From positions 434,001 through 498,000 of the forward strand of contig JAYMFD010001271.1 of NCBI GenBank assembly GCA_035771175.1: a stretch of DNA of 64,000 nucleotides, written 5' to 3'. Origin of the DNA: Paratinospora sagittata (Eukaryota; Streptophyta; Magnoliopsida; Ranunculales; Menispermaceae). The position numbers and the translations under genes are program-made. Positions 47,835-60,800 of this stretch are shown here, piece after piece. The notes under the pieces were generated by a model, which worked only from the letters and a program-made list of their open reading frames with translations, was not told where the DNA came from and made no database searches. The stretch's first letter is position 1. Each line of letters begins with the position of its first letter.

Positions 47835-48424
47835 TGTTGGCCCAATATTATAGTCCAATAGGGGGGGTGAATTGGACTAGGCAGATTTTCGCGTTACCTT
47901 TCGAATAATTTAATTAAACAAGTAAAGTGCATAGTAGGTAACAATCAATATAATAAATGCAGGAAAGATAAATGGACACAAAAAATTTAGAGTGGTACGG
48001 TTCCCCTTAAACCTATGTCTACTACCCTATTACAACCATCAGGATTTTCCAATACACTATTGGCTAATCACTTACGAGCATGATTAGAAGCCTTATAGTC
48101 TAACCGACACAAAGGCTTGGTTAGAAACCCACAAACTAGCCTACACCAAGGCTTGGCTAAAAAGCCACATTTGTAACCAACTTACGGGCGTGGTTACATG
48201 TTGTACAAATTATGATAAAGTCCCAGTTGATTTAATCAAGTCAACAATATATCAAAATTGCAAAAGATATAGAGAAGTGTTCAATAACACTCTCAACAAT
48301 ATAAACTTACAATCTTGAATGAGTCAACACTACTATTCCAACCACTATGATTTTAAATGATGCAAAGTGTTGAAATAGTTTTTCTCAAATATGCAATCGA
48401 TTCAAATATATATGATGCAAAGTG
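47835..48424 (-). mobile_element. Sirevirus H LTR tail (U5), truncated
   Basis: In window orientation it starts TGTTGGCCCAATATTATAG, the reverse complement of an LTR end, followed by GGGGGGGTGAATTGG as in other Sirevirus LTR ends. It entered gypsy G at 47834 (target probably CCTAT). It contains strong leader stem-loops (48064-48198). It is cut at 48424 by the left edge of the tandem duplication. Confidence 0.8.
48064..48198 (-). repeat. Leader stem-loops of LTR H
   Basis: Three clear hairpins: CTAATCA/TGATTAG (48064-48087), TCTAACC/GGTTAGA (48099-48125) and the perfect 8-bp TGTAACCA/TGGTTACA (48172-48198). On the minus strand the outer loops read TGCTCGTAAG and CGCCCGTAAGT, again with the CCGTAA-type core seen in the other LTR classes, though the stems are entirely different. 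Confidence 0.8.
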
Positions 48425-50080
48425 TTTGTCGAAAAGTGGATGTATTTGTCTAAATGTTAGACAATTTCGAATTCAATGGGGTGTGACAGGAAGAAAGCGT
48501 AGTTGCGACAGAATTAGAAACCTTTTAATTTTGTTGCGAACTTTCCTAGTTCGACTTGGAGTTTCTTATTGTGACTTCCTATGGACTTGTGGCTATATAA
48601 AGACCATTGTTTAGGGTTTCAAAGAATCATAGAGTGGAGAACAAGAGGATTACGACTGGAGCGAAGTGGAGAAGAAGATCAAGATTGAAGATTATTCAAG
48701 ACTCTCTACGCTATTCTAGTTTGTTTTCTATTGTTCTTATTCATGTTCAAACTATTGTTTAGTGTTTTTATGTTTCTAGTTATGAACTGAATCCCTTTTC
48801 TAGAGGGTAGATTGATCCAAACTCGATACTATGTCTTAGTTTTCATTATTTGATTATTGTTAATGAAGTTTTCTAGTTTATTTATATTTTTCTAGGTTTA
48901 ATGCTTTTGATCCTTTGATCACGGATTAGATGGTCATAGACTTGAGGTAGATGCTCCAAAAGAGGGTACCTTGGGTTGAAACTTGGAAAATATAACCTAG
49001 GCTATTGTGAGACTTAAAAGGAGATCGAGAATCTTTGAAGTCATTAGGTGAAAATCACAGAACTTAATGAGTTATTGTCATCTTAGGTTTTCATCGAAAG
49101 AGTAAAGCCAAGGTGACAATAATATGCTCTAGTTGGTGCTCCGAAAGAGGGAATTAAAAATGTTAGGATTTTCGACTTATAAACGAGATAACCGAATGAA
49201 TAGTAAATACATATAAAAGGCATAGTTGAGAGTGAGGTGATATTGAACCTCTAGACTATTCTATCGTTGATTCCCAATCTATTTCTATTGCATTGCTAGT
49301 TTAGTTTCAATTTATTTAATTGTCTTCTAAATAAAGTTAGGGTTAAAAACATGGTAATTAGCGTAGTTATCAATCCTAGAAGACGATACCCAATTTACTT
49401 ATCGATTTATATTATAACTTGACACCGTGCACTGTGATTTTACACACAACAATATCAAATTTAGGGTCAAATTTGTCTAAATTGTCCTTTTCATTCAAGA
49501 TGTAACACTTACATCCGAATACCCTAAAATAGCCAATGCTAGGCACTCTGCCTTTCCATAATTTATATGGAGTTTCCTTCATGCCTTTCCTAATTAAAGT
49601 TTTGTTCATTACATGGCATGTAGTGTTTATGGCTTCTTCCCTAAAGTATGTAGCTATGTTGTATTCACAGAGCATAGTTCTACATATTTCTTGTAAAGTC
49701 TTGTTCTTTGTCTCAACAACTTCATTTTGTTGAGGAGTTCTAGGAGCTGAAAATTGATGAATATAACCTTGTTTGTTACAAAAATCTTTCTTCCAAATTT
49801 TTGTTCACAAACTCTCTCCCCCTATCACTTCTAATAATAGTTATTTTGTATCCTTTCTCGGAAACGCCCCAAATTTTCATTCGATTAGCCTGTATCTCAA
49901 TTCCTTAAGTACCCAACTCAATGTGCCTGCATTGATGTGTATGTGTGTGTATGGTATGATAACTTTATTTTGGGTGTGTCAATTGGACTTGGGGATGTTA
50001 AAAATGATTCTGGAATGCGTTTTTACATAGGATTCGACCTATTATAGGCGAAATTCCAATGTATATTGAGGAATAACGAA
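48425..50080. repeat. Tandem duplication, left copy
   Basis: Nearly identical to 53532-55210. It comprises the last about 64 bp of the nested family-T LTR (ending GGGTGTGACA at 48488, then GGAAG), the 3' part of the gypsy-like LTR (to 49451, then ATATC), a Sirevirus integrase fragment and a short pol-end segment. Differences are a few substitutions and a 22-bp indel near 55058. Confidence 0.92.
49457..49885 (-). pseudogene. Sirevirus H integrase fragment, left duplicate
   Basis: Minus-strand Ty1/copia integrase core: EKGYKITIIRSDRG (about 49855-49820), QQNEVVET (about 49735), MLCEYNIATYFREEAI (49675) and FRVFGCKCYILNEKDN. It ends at KFDI where the gypsy-like LTR was inserted. The catalytic Glu region reads VVETKN instead of VVERKN. 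It duplicates 54566-55000. Confidence 0.85.
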
Positions 50081-51915
50081 ATTCCGAATGTGTACAAATT
50101 GATCATTTGGCAATGCTTTTGTGAATATGTCCGCAAGTTGCTCTTTTGTGCCTACATGGGTCAATTTTACATCTCCTTTCTGTACATGATCTTTTCGGAA
50201 ATAATGTCTAATTTCAATGTGCTTAGTTCTTGAGTGTAATAAAAGATTTTTGAAAATATTGATTGCACTTGTATTATCACAAAATATTTTACCACACTCA
50301 AGGTGAATTTGGTAATCCTCAAGTTGTCATTTCATATATAACACTTGTGCACTTCTAGCTGCCACATATTCCGCTTCAGCTGTGGATAATGCCACTGAGT
50401 TTTGTTTTTTGCTAAACCAAGAAATTAATGAATTTTTCATAAAATGACAGAATCCCGAGGTACTTTTCCTATCAATTAGACTACCCGCGTAGTCAGAGTC
50501 AACATAACTCCTAAGCTCAAAGGAAGTACCTTTTGGATACCAAATTCCTAGATCACTAGTCCCATAAACATATCTAAAGATTTTCTTTACACATTTCAAG
50601 TGGGATTCTCTAGGTCTAGATTGAAATCTCGCACATAAACAAACACTAAACATGAGATCTGGCCTACTTGTTGTAAGATATAGCAAACTGCCAATCATGC
50701 TTCTATATAACTTAGTGTTTATGGGTTTTCCTTTTTCATCCTTATCCATCTTAATTACTGAGTTGCATGGGGTGTCTATAGTTTTCAAGTTTTCAAACTT
50801 GAATTTCTGGATCATATCCTTACTATACTTGCTCTGGCTCAAAAATATATCGTGAGGTAATTGTTTGACTTACAGGCCAAGAAAGTATGTTAATTCTCCC
50901 ATCATACTCATTTCAAATTCATCTTGCATTAATTTTGAAAATTCTTTGCAAAGATGGTTATTTGAGCCTCCAAAGATAATATCATCCACATATATTTGCA
51001 CAAGTAACATATCATTATCTTTGAGTCTTATGAATAAGGTAGGATCTAATTTTCGTTTACGAAATTCATGATTTAGAAGGAATGTGCTAAGTTTATTATA
51101 CCAGGCTCTAGGTGTTTGTCTTAGACCATACAGGGGTTTGTTAAGCCTTAACACATGATTTGGGTTTTGATGGTCCTCAAAACCTGGGTGTTGTTCCACA
51201 TATACTTCCTCATGTATATATCCATTCAAGAATGTACTCTTTACATCCATCTGGTATAGTGAAAATTCTTATACCAAGCGTAAGCCAGTAGCAATTTGAT
51301 TGCCTCTAATCTTGCTACAGGTGTAGAGCCCTCTTCAAAGTCTGTCCTTTCTTCTTGATTATATCCTTCTGCTATAAGTCCAGCCTTGTTTCGCACAATG
51401 ACACCTTTATCATTTCTTTTATTTTTGAATACCAATTTAGTACCAATAACAGATTGATGTGAAGGTCTTGGTACTAGTTTCCACACATTATTTCTGGTGA
51501 AGTATCCTAGTTTTCTTGCATAACAATAATCCAATTCTCATCATCTAGAGATTTTTCAACCTTGGTAGGTTCTAATTGAGATACAAAAGCCACATGCTCT
51601 TGATTTTTGTTTAATGTTGCTCTAGTTGACACTCCTTTAGATGGGTCTCCTAAAATTTGCTCGTTAGGATGATCTATAGGAAGTCTAGAATTCTTTGGGA
51701 CTTGTGTTAGTTTATCATTTTCTTCAATGTTTGTAGATTTCTTGTGGATTTCATCATTGTCTTCATCAAGATCCAATTTCTAGAAGTTCTTGCAAATTTT
51801 CTCTCTGAGATGACTCTCATCAAAATTTACATGGACAGATTCTTCCACTACTTTAGTTGTCTTATTGAAGACTTTATATGCTCTACTATGGGAAGAATAT
51901 CCTAGAAAGATGTCA
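50081..51915 (-). pseudogene. Sirevirus H RT/RNase H remnant
   Basis: Minus strand, reading right to left. Integrase C-terminus (about 51915-51780: FLGYSSHSRAYKVF); linker (51776-51507); RT (51534-50870) with FKNKRNDKG, MDVKSTFLNGYIHEEVYVEQ and YVDD (50981-50992); RNase H (50842-50327) with SQSKYSKDMIQKF and DRKSTSGFCHF; then CDNTSAIN and FTKALPNDQFVHIRNF down to about 50085. Frameshifts near 51510 and 51245 and scattered stops inactivate it. It is close to element C pol in wording, hence Sirevirus. Confidence 0.9.
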
Positions 51916-51920
51916 ATATC

Positions 51921-54560
51921 TGATAAGCAGGTATTTAGTATATGTTTTGGAGCATGTTTTAGGTAAGTTTTAGAGTGTTTGGTTCATATATTAGGTTAGT
52001 TTATCATTGTTTGGTTATTTGATAGTTTAAGTCACTTTTGGTATTTTGTGCCTTATTTTGGTGTTTAATTTTATAAGTTGGTTTAGTTGATCATATAAGT
52101 ATTTTACTTATTGGTTTTGATTTGTTTTGTAGGTGTTTAGATGTGTTGAACATGAATTTGAATGATGGAAACAAGTTACAAAAAGTTGGAATTCAAGTCA
52201 ACGGAGATGCTAAAATAGCTAAGTCCACAAGAAAAGAGGAAGAAAAGTGTGCAAAAACCTGTAACTGAGCACCGAGGTGCCAAGACTTTCTATTTTGCCC
52301 GACTTTGGGGTTTTGGCCATAACTTTCTCAATTTAACTGTGAATTGGACGCAGTTTGTTTCTACTTCTTCCTTACTTCAAATACTACATGATGAGAGGGT
52401 TTTGAGGAAGATAGAGAGTAGAGAACAAGAGGAAAAAGGAGAGGAAGTGTAACACCCCTAAAAAATAGACCATTTTAAACCAAATAACTTACAATACATG
52501 CACATGTAAACCCCCGAACACTATTCTGATTGAAAACCACGTCAAAATCATGTACCGAGAATTGTGCCAAAAACCCAAAACCCAAGCCAAGCACATGCCT
52601 AGGACCTTCTGCTCCATATTTGCTATAAATAGGGGGGTCCATTAGCTCCAAACCAACACTTTTTGGAAGTTTTCCTCCTCTAAAAAAGGAACCGAAACTT
52701 TGTTGATAAAACGTTGAGACTTTGCCTCAAAAAGTTTGAGTCAAAACTTGCATCTCAAGGTGAGAATGAAGGCAGAGGTTTGCGTATTCTTTTACTTTAT
52801 GATAAGGATGGCATTACATCGTTTGGATACATGATACCATGCTACATTACTTAATGCATTTGGCATACTATTGATGAGGGTGGTTCTTTGTCTTTGAGAT
52901 GGACCATTGAGCCCTCGTGATGCAGTTGAGCGTCTTTGCTTGCAGGGCGGGGCCTAGAGCTACATTGTGCTCAGTCTCATGATTTCAAAAGGGAACCATC
53001 ACATGAGATACTAAGCATATAGCCCATGATGTACTCCATAGTTGCTATTTGTTTTATAAAGCACACGTACGTTGGTACGAAGGATGCTACTTCATTTCAT
53101 GATTGTATTGCTTGACGTGGATTGAAATGTTTTATTCTATGTATTGTTGTATTTATCTTTTGTAAATGTTGCGTTTACTTTGCTTGATCCACTAAGTTAT
53201 GAGCTCACCCCGTTGCTTCATCTTTCAGGGAACTAAGCTGGCTTAGGGTTGATCTATACAGAGGGCGGTTACCAATCCCAACTCACGTCGGGACTTATAT
53301 TTTTGTTTACCAAGGGGCTGATATGTAGCTACCTTCTTTTGATGGCATTGGCCATTCATTTTTGTGAGGGTTTGTCCCCTTTTATTTTGTCTCTTGGAGG
53401 CTGCTTGTAAAGCTCTATTATATTATTTTGAACACCTTTTATCTAACAATGAAGTTGTCTTATTTTTGATATATTATGTGTCATGAAATGGGCCCACATT
53501 TCTGTTGCAAACCCCTTATTGTCATACCTTTTTTGTCGAAAAGTGGATGTATTTGTCTAAATGTTAGACAATTTCGAATTCAATAGGGTGTGACGGGAAG
53601 AAAGCGTAGTTGCGACAGAATTAGAAACCTTTTAATTTTGTTGCGAACTTTCCTAGTTCGACTTGGAGTTTCTTATTGCGACTTCCTATGGACTTGTGGC
53701 TATATAAAGACCATTGTTTAGGGTTTTCAAAGAATCATAGAGTGGAGAACAAGAGGATTACGGTTGGAGCAAAGTGGAGAAGAAGATCAAGATTGAAGAT
53801 TATTCAAGACTCTCTACGCTATTCTAGTTTGTTTTCTATTGTTCTTATTCATGTTCAAACTATTGTTTAGTGTTTTTATGTTTCTAGTTATGAACTGAAT
53901 CCCTTTTCTAGAGGGTAGATTGATCCAAACTCGATACTATGTCTTAGTTTTCATTATTTGATTATTGTTAATGAAGTTTTCTAGTTTATTTATATTTTTC
54001 TAGGTTTAATGCTTTTGATCCTTTGATCACGGATTAGATGGTCATAGACTTGAGGTAGATGCTCCAAAAGAGGGTACCTTGGGTTGGAACTTGGAAAATA
54101 TAACCTACGCTATTGTGAGACTCAAAAGGAGATCGAGAATCTTTGAAGTCATTAGGTGAAATCCACGGAACTTAATGAGTTATTGTCATCTTAGGTTTTC
54201 ATCGAAAGAGTAAACCCAAGGTGACAATAATATGCTCTAGTTGGTGCTCCGAAAGAGGGAATTAAAAACGTTAGGATTTTCGACTTATAAACGAGATAAC
54301 CGAATGAATAGTAAATACATATAAAAGGCATAGTTGAGAGTGAGGTGATATTGAACCTCTAGACCATTCTATCGTTGATTCCCAATCTATTTCTTTTGCA
54401 TTGCTAGTTTAGTTTCAATTTATTTAATTGTCTTCTAAATAAAGTTAGGGTTAAAAACATGGTAATTAGCGTAGTTATCAATCCTAGAAGACGATACCCA
54501 ATTTACTTATTGATTTATATTATAACTTGACACCGTGCCCGTGCGATTTTGCACACAACA
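51921..54560 (+). mobile_element. Solo LTR, gypsy-like (Athila/Tat type), copy 2
   Basis: TGATAAGCAGG...TTTGCACACAACA, flanked by ATATC (51916-51920 and 54561-54565). Without the nested family-T LTR (52448-53600) it is about 1.49 kb, matching copy 1 at 44103-45624. It inserted into the Sirevirus H integrase: reading resumes from KFDI to FLGYSS across it. Confidence 0.88.
52448..53595 (+). mobile_element. Nested solo LTR, family T
   Basis: TGTAACACCCC...GGGTGTGACG, 1148 bp, flanked by GGAAG (52443-52447 and 53596-53600). The same junction in the left duplicate still ends in ACA, so the last base mutated after duplication. It carries the GATCCACTAAG...GAGCTCACCCCGTTGCTTCA...TTTCAGG block (about 53187-53230) in plus orientation. 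Related to 42326-43493. Confidence 0.9.
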
Positions 54561-55210
54561 ATATCAAATTTAGGGTCAAATTTGTCTAAATTGTCCTTTT
54601 CATTCAAGATGTAACACTTACATCCGAATACCCTAAAATAGCCAATGCTAGGCACTCTGCCTTTCCATAATTTATATGGAGTTTCCTTCATGCCTTTCCT
54701 AATTAAAGTTTTGTTCATTACATGGCATGTAGTGTTTATGGCTTCTTCCCTGAAGTATGTAGCTATGTTGTATTCACAGAGCATAGTTCTACATATTTCT
54801 TGTAAAGTCTTGTTCTTTGTCTCAACAACTTCATTTTGTTGAGGAGTTCTAGGAGCTGAAAATTGATGAATATAACCTTGTTTGTTACAAAAATCTTTCT
54901 TCCAAATTTTTGTTCACAAACTCTCTCCCCCTATCACTTCTAATAATAGTTATTTTGTATCCTTTCTCGGAAACGCCCCAAATTTTCATTCGATTAGCCT
55001 GTATCTCAATTCCTTATGTACCCAACTCAATGTGCCTGCATTGATGTGTATGTGTGTATATTATGCTTGTATATGTGTGTATGGTATGATAACTTTATTT
55101 TGGGTGTGTCAATTGGACTTGGGGATGTTAAAAATGATTCTGGAATGCGTTTTTACATAGCATTCGACCTATTATACGCGAAATTCCAATGTATATTGAG
55201 GAATAACGAA
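53532..55210. repeat. Tandem duplication, right copy
   Basis: Partner of 48425-50080 at a distance of about 5.1 kb. Its left part is in original context (inside the nested LTR). Its right part (about 55005-55210) repeats sequence whose original context is next to the pol end at 50080. The shared internal junction is explained by a tandem duplication of the segment from about 49885 to about 55000. Confidence 0.9.
54566..55000 (-). pseudogene. Sirevirus H integrase fragment, right duplicate
   Basis: Same sequence and reading as 49457-49885 (MLCEYNIATYF at 54784, FRVFGCKCYI and so on). Here it continues, across the inserted gypsy-like LTR, into the integrase C-terminus at 51915, so this is the copy in original position. 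Confidence 0.87.
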
Positions 55211-55313
55211 CAAAAGAAGAAGATGAGAATTTTGGGTCAATCTAGTAGACTGGATGGTGCAGGGCTGAAATTTTTAATTCACTTTTGTGGGCCCCACTTG
55301 ATGTATAAGACAA

Positions 55314-56815
55314 CATAACACCCAGAACTCGTTATTTTCATCCCAAGGACGAGAAAAAGAGTAGAAAAGGGGGGAAAGGGTTTTTTGGTTCTCCAAAGGG
55401 GATTTGTACCAAATCCCACCCTATGGTATCTAAAATCATGATTTTTCTTCTTGAAATCTCTCCCTAACTTGAATTCCAGCTTTTGAATGGTATAAACTTT
55501 GCCATGGGTGACTGTTTTTAAGGAAACCTAGACTAGGGTTTGGGTTAAATGTTCTTGGAAATGGTGGAAATAGAAACCTAAGACCCAAACCTATGCCCAA
55601 TGTATGTTTTCCAACCACTTCACCACGTTTTTGGTGGTGTATGGGGTTAGGGTTTCAATGGAAACCCTAGGAAACGTGATGCATGTCTTTGATATTGGTT
55701 TCTAGGGTATTGTTGAGCATGTTGGTGGCATTTGCCCCAATTTCTAATGAGAAATTTATATGGTTCCTTGTAATTGGCCTAAACCTAGAAATTAAGCCTA
55801 GAGCATGTGAAATTTGATGCATGTGATCTATGTTGATTAAATTAGCATGCTTGAATGATGTATGGTGTTAATTTGAGATTTTCCATGGTATAGCATGTTG
55901 ATTAGTTCAAATTGGCCAAGTTGGCCCTTGTAGAGATTTTTCCCAATTTGGGGCTTTTGTTGTAATTGAGTTATAAATTGGGGGTTTTGAAGGAATTGAC
56001 CTTGAATCATGCAATTGAAATGTGGTTTGACCAAAGTGATATAAATTGGGTTGATTGGTGTTTTAATTGACCCATTTTGAGCATGCATTGGCCTAGGCCT
56101 AGAAGTTGGGTAAATTTCATAATTGGACATGGTTGTTTGCTGATAATTATGGTTGAATAGATGTGTTGTGACTGGGAATTGAACATTGGCGGCCTATGGA
56201 ATGGGAAATGGAGACTCATGATAGGACTTAGATGTGTATGGACTTATTGATTATGGAATGATAGTGAATAGTGTATTTGCCCATGGTTGATCATGATAAT
56301 TGATGTATGTGTATGTGAATATGGTTTACAGGATCTTGATTTGGATTGTGTGGTTGGACCGTGTGTGTGGTAGTTGCTCTCACGTCGCATGGTTGTGAGT
56401 AGTTGTTCTTTATGATTATCTTTTATGCCATCATATTCACTTGTATATATGTATGTTGAAAGGCATAAATGGTTTTATGGTAGTAATTGCATGGTGTGTA
56501 AAACCTTATGAGATGGTATGCCTTGACTATCTAAAAGGCTTGTGCTAGATGAGCATTGTGTAAGTTGGGATTGCTCTTTTTAAGAGAACCCCCTATAGAT
56601 AGTAGAGCCAAGCTAAATACTCTAGAGGTGGAGTGGAACTTTCTATTGAAGGAGTCCTGGATGAACGACCCAAAGGTGTGAGCTATACCCCATCACGGGA
56701 GGACTGACTACAGGTCTCTATATATAACAAAGGGTTGGAGATAAAATGTGGAAATGTGGATGAGGATGAACGACCCAGAGGTGTGAGCTATACCCCTATA
56801 TGGGAGGACCGAAAC
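55314..56815 (+). mobile_element. Tekay-like LTR fragment
   Basis: Starts about CATAACACCCAG (a diverged TGTAACACCC). It parallels the LTR at 27048-29965, especially 56330-56480 (TTTACAGGATCTTGATT, GGTTGTGAGTAG, TTATGATTATCTTTTATGCCA) against 28880-29040. It is cut at about 56815 by a Sirevirus LTR. The 103 bp before it (55211-55313) are unassigned. ORFs on either strand are not credible. Confidence 0.65.
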
Positions 56816-57667
56816 CCAAAAATGTCATTTTTGCTTTGACAGAATTGGATAGCGCGCTAACGACTCGTATAGCACGCTATAGACCTTTAAGCCCAAATGA
56901 ACGAAATAAGCCAATTTCCTCTGTAACAGGCTATTACCACTGTAATAGTGTGCTTTGTCAAAAACCCAAGAGTTAGGTTTCTCAGTTACCTGTGTATAGT
57001 GTGCGGTATCAAGACCGATAGCGGGCTATAGCCTATGGTTCTGAAAATGGAAATTCTAAACATGAAGCTTTAGTGCTCTAAAGACCTCTATAGCGTGTTG
57101 GGACTTAATTTCAAGAAAAATGAAAATTCCCAGACATGCTGATAGCGAGCTATACCAAGCTATAGCGCGTTATAGGCCTTTTAGAAATTCATAAATTTTT
57201 CAGATTTAAAAACATAGGCACTATAAGCACACCTAACTCATCTAATATGAAATGCTTATGATTTCAAAACAATCTAAAGCATTCTAAAATATTTTGAAAA
57301 AAAAAACATTTTTGTGTGATCAAAAACATTTTGGGTAATTGTGATGACTATAAGGAATTTGAAATGAGTATTTGTTGGAGTAGCCAAGAGTAGATCTTAC
57401 AATCTAAGACTGACTCTAGAACTTTTTCTTGATCTCTAAACTTGATGACTTGATGCTGATCTTGATGAACTTCCAAAGGCTTGATCTTTAGCATTTGCAT
57501 CAATATCTCCAACATGATCTTTAAGTCTTCCTTGATAGTCTCCTCTTCTTAATAAAGGCTTTGTGAGCATATCTGAAATAATTAGAGACATGTATATCTT
57601 ATGCATATTGTTTATAATCATCAAAATTCATTCTCGAATTCCAACCAAGAGGGACATTGGTCCAACA
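56816..57667 (-). mobile_element. Sirevirus LTR head (U3), class D
   Basis: The reverse complement starts TGTTGGACC at 57667 and, like other Sirevirus LTRs, has TTTTGATGATTATAAAC soon after. It contains about eight TAGCGCGCTA-type sites (56848-57180), so it is class D. It is truncated at the left, and TATA and leader parts are missing. Confidence 0.7.
56848..57180 (-). repeat. U3 palindrome array, second copy
   Basis: Sites such as GATAGCGCGCTA, ATAGCACGCTAT, ATAGCGGGCTAT, ATAGCGAGCTAT and CTATAGCGCGTTATAG, about eight in 330 bp. It is the counterpart of 23201-23527 on the opposite strand; individual sites have diverged but stay near-palindromic. Confidence 0.75.
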
Positions 57668-57876
57668 ATGTCTTGCTTAATAATTATAATAATGTTCATG
57701 CCTAAAATCATGAGATTGAATTGCTTGGGCCTAAATTTATTATGAATCATATTTCCATGGCAATTTATCTCATTCATCCATGTTTAAGATGCCTTGACTT
57801 ATTTCATCTCACATGTATGCACCTACATGAATGATTGGCTATGTTATGCAACTCTTTCAAATCATATCTAGCTAGC
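57668..57876 (+). mobile_element. Sirevirus internal 3' region, part 1
   Basis: AT-rich, without ORFs, similar in texture to the 3' internal regions of A, B and D. It ends in the target CTAGC (57872-57876) and resumes at 61563. Confidence 0.45.
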
Positions 57877-60800
57877 TATTGAGTTGTATAATTAGATATG
57901 TTTTAGAGCATGCTTTAGATAAGTTTTAGTATGATTTATGCATTAGTTTGGTTAGTTTGTCTTAGTTTGTCTTAGTTTTGATCTATTTGTTAGTTTAGTC
58001 ACATTTTGGTATAATATGCTTTATTTCAGTTTTTAATTCTATAAGTTGGTAAATTTGATTATCTAAGTGTGTTACTAATTAGATTTGCTTTGTTTTGTAG
58101 GTATTTAGATGATGTAAATGTGAGTTTAGATGATGGAAACAAAGTGTTGGTGCACCCAAGAGGGGGGTGAATTGGGTGAAATGGTCAATATAAACTTTTC
58201 CAACAACTTAGTGATATACTTGGGTACATTGGAATTAAATTCACATACTAACCATAAAGTAAAATACATAAAGTAAATCACATTAAGATTTATAGTGGTT
58301 CAGCCGCGCCTACATCCACTACCTAATCTCCCAATAAGGATTTTCTTAGTCTACTAATTGATTCTCTTACGGGTGAAAACCAAATCGTTATACATGCTTT
58401 TTTACAGGTTCAAGGCAAACCTATCATTTTGTGGGCTAAGGATGAACCGCATTTCCTTTTTTTGGGCCGAGAAAAAACCCATGTTCCTTTTACGGAATAA
58501 GGAAGAACCGTTTTCTTTATACGGGATAAGGAAGAACCATAATCCTACTTCTAGGTGAGGATAAACCTTGACATGATTTCAACCTTGAAATCATTAAGTG
58601 AATTACATTCACTTGACCTGGTTGTTTCAATCCTGAACCACACCAGCATACCAATATAGAATAATGATGGTTCTAACTAAGTAGAACACTTTACAATTTA
58701 GCTCATCTATAGCATTACAAACATGTATAAACTTGAGTGCGTAATGCTAAGAAAAATACACTTACAGTCCTTTTACCTTTCAATGATCGATATTTCTCAA
58801 GTGCAGTTTCTAAAAGCTTGTGTGATGGGTCTTGTAAAACAGTTGAAATGCTTCTTCGAAAACTCTTTAATCCAATCAAACATTGAATTTGAAATCATAG
58901 GACAAGTGTAGAGATATAAACTCAATTTTTTTTCCAAATAGATAAAACATTCAAAATGTTTTGATGAACGTGAAAACTTTTGGTTTAGTATTCAGTAGTT
59001 TGTATAACTATTGTTATAGCTAGATACAGTTCTAGGATATGAAATTAGGTATAACTGTATCTTGTGAACTATCTCTCAAATTCCTTTATCAGCAAGATTG
59101 ATGTAAGATAAATCCAAGCTGAGAATTTGAGTAGAGAATAGTTATGTATAATTCAAGTAGATTTTCAAAGAAGGAATATAGTTTAAGCTAAGTATGAAAA
59201 TCTATTGAATAAACAAAGTATTAATGAATATACTTTGAGAAACTAGAACAGTTAAAACTTTTGATAATGAAATTGAAAGATGACTAACTTTCAAAAGGTT
59301 TTTGCTCAATAAAGTTATCGGCGGTTTGTTTGATACAAAGTATTAGTATTTATAGACTTGGTAGGAAATAGTTAGATATTTGAATTTGAAATTCAAAGTT
59401 AACAAAACTCTCAACAGCTAGAATGTTTCACAAAAATGACAACTGCGATTTTTATGAACATTCTGGTTCTTTTCAGATTGCATGAATAAGCAATGTTCCA
59501 GAATGCTTGATTTATGCATCAGAGAAAATCTTTGATAGATCTGAAAAGGTTCCTATGGAAAGAACCGTTCTAAAAAGTGATATGAAAAGAGTGTACGTGT
59601 CAGAACAATGACAGGGTTGAATTAGCGTCCTGATTTCCTAATAAGTGTCCTGACACATGACATCAACTTGTCGTTTTTTTCCTTGAGGGCGCTCATGAAG
59701 CATAAGCGTCTTGTTGAACAGTGAAGTAAGGGCGCTACTTAATCGTAAGCACCCTGATAGTTTTTCCAACTTATAAATATCAACGTCGTCAAAGATAAAA
59801 TCTCTGGAGAACTTGGAGAGCTTTCAGTGAGCTAAAACAAAGTCAGTGTTCTAATAATTATTTGAAATACCTATTCAATATATCAATTTTGAAAAATGTG
59901 TACAACTGATTTGTGCGTGTTTTGGAAATCGTTTAAGCAATAACGAATAGAGAAAGATACCTTACATACTTCGTGTATAATTCTCAAGATATTCAAATTC
60001 AACTCTTCTCTATGAGATCTTCAATAATATCTTTGCACTTGAGTTGAATGTTGTGAATGTTGAACGAATGATGTGATCGTGAAGCCTTTGATCGGATCGT
60101 TCTTCTGTTTTTCGCTTTCCTGAGGTGCTGAGATATAGCCTTGATTGAATACGTTAGCACCACGTGATACATTTTTTATTTATTGTTAGCATCAAAACCT
60201 TTATGGAGTGAAACCTTTATAGAACATGCTAAATGATGAACCACTTAGGCCAACAAAAAGTACAAGATGTTTAAAAGAAGATACATGTGCAAAAAGGTGT
60301 GAGAGATAGAAGAAAAAGGAAGAAAAACGCAGAAAACACACAAACTGAGCCCCACGGCGCTCCATAACGGCGCTGTGTAAAAATCCAACTGCACGACTTT
60401 TGTATTTTGTCCATAACTTTCTCAATTTAACTCTGAATTGGACGTGGTTTATTTTTATGGATTCTTTACTTGAAATAATACAAAATGATATGGTTTTGAG
60501 GTTGATTTGGAGTAGAGAACAAGAAGAAAAACGTTGAGGAAGAAAGCGGATGTGCCATTCAAAATAGAAACTTTCTAATTTTGTTGTGAACTTTCCTAGT
60601 TCGACTTGGACACTTCTTGGAGGACTTCCTATGGACTTGTAGCTATATAAAGACCACGATTTAGGGTTTTCAAGAGAGGGGAGAAGGATCATAGAGAAAA
60701 GAAGAGAGAGCAAGGAAGACGGCTAGGGTTTGAAGCGGAGAATAGCAAGATTGAAGATTATTGAAGAATCTCCAACACTTTCTCTTCCTTCTACTTGGTT

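Noticed and set aside
49536..50030. Plus-strand ORFs repeated at 54645-55160
   Set aside because: They are antisense to the duplicated Sirevirus integrase; their repetition reflects the tandem duplication only.
57436..57624. Minus-strand ORF containing MLTKPLLRR, like the end of a copia RNase H
   Set aside because: The surrounding sequence is a Sirevirus LTR start (TGTTGGACC at 57667, then TTTTGATGATTATAAAC); the resemblance is short and no other RNase H residue is present.
60201..60713. 170-codon minus-strand ORF
   Set aside because: It runs across the boundary between a nested Sirevirus LTR (ends 60255) and the outer gypsy-like LTR, so it cannot be an ancestral gene.
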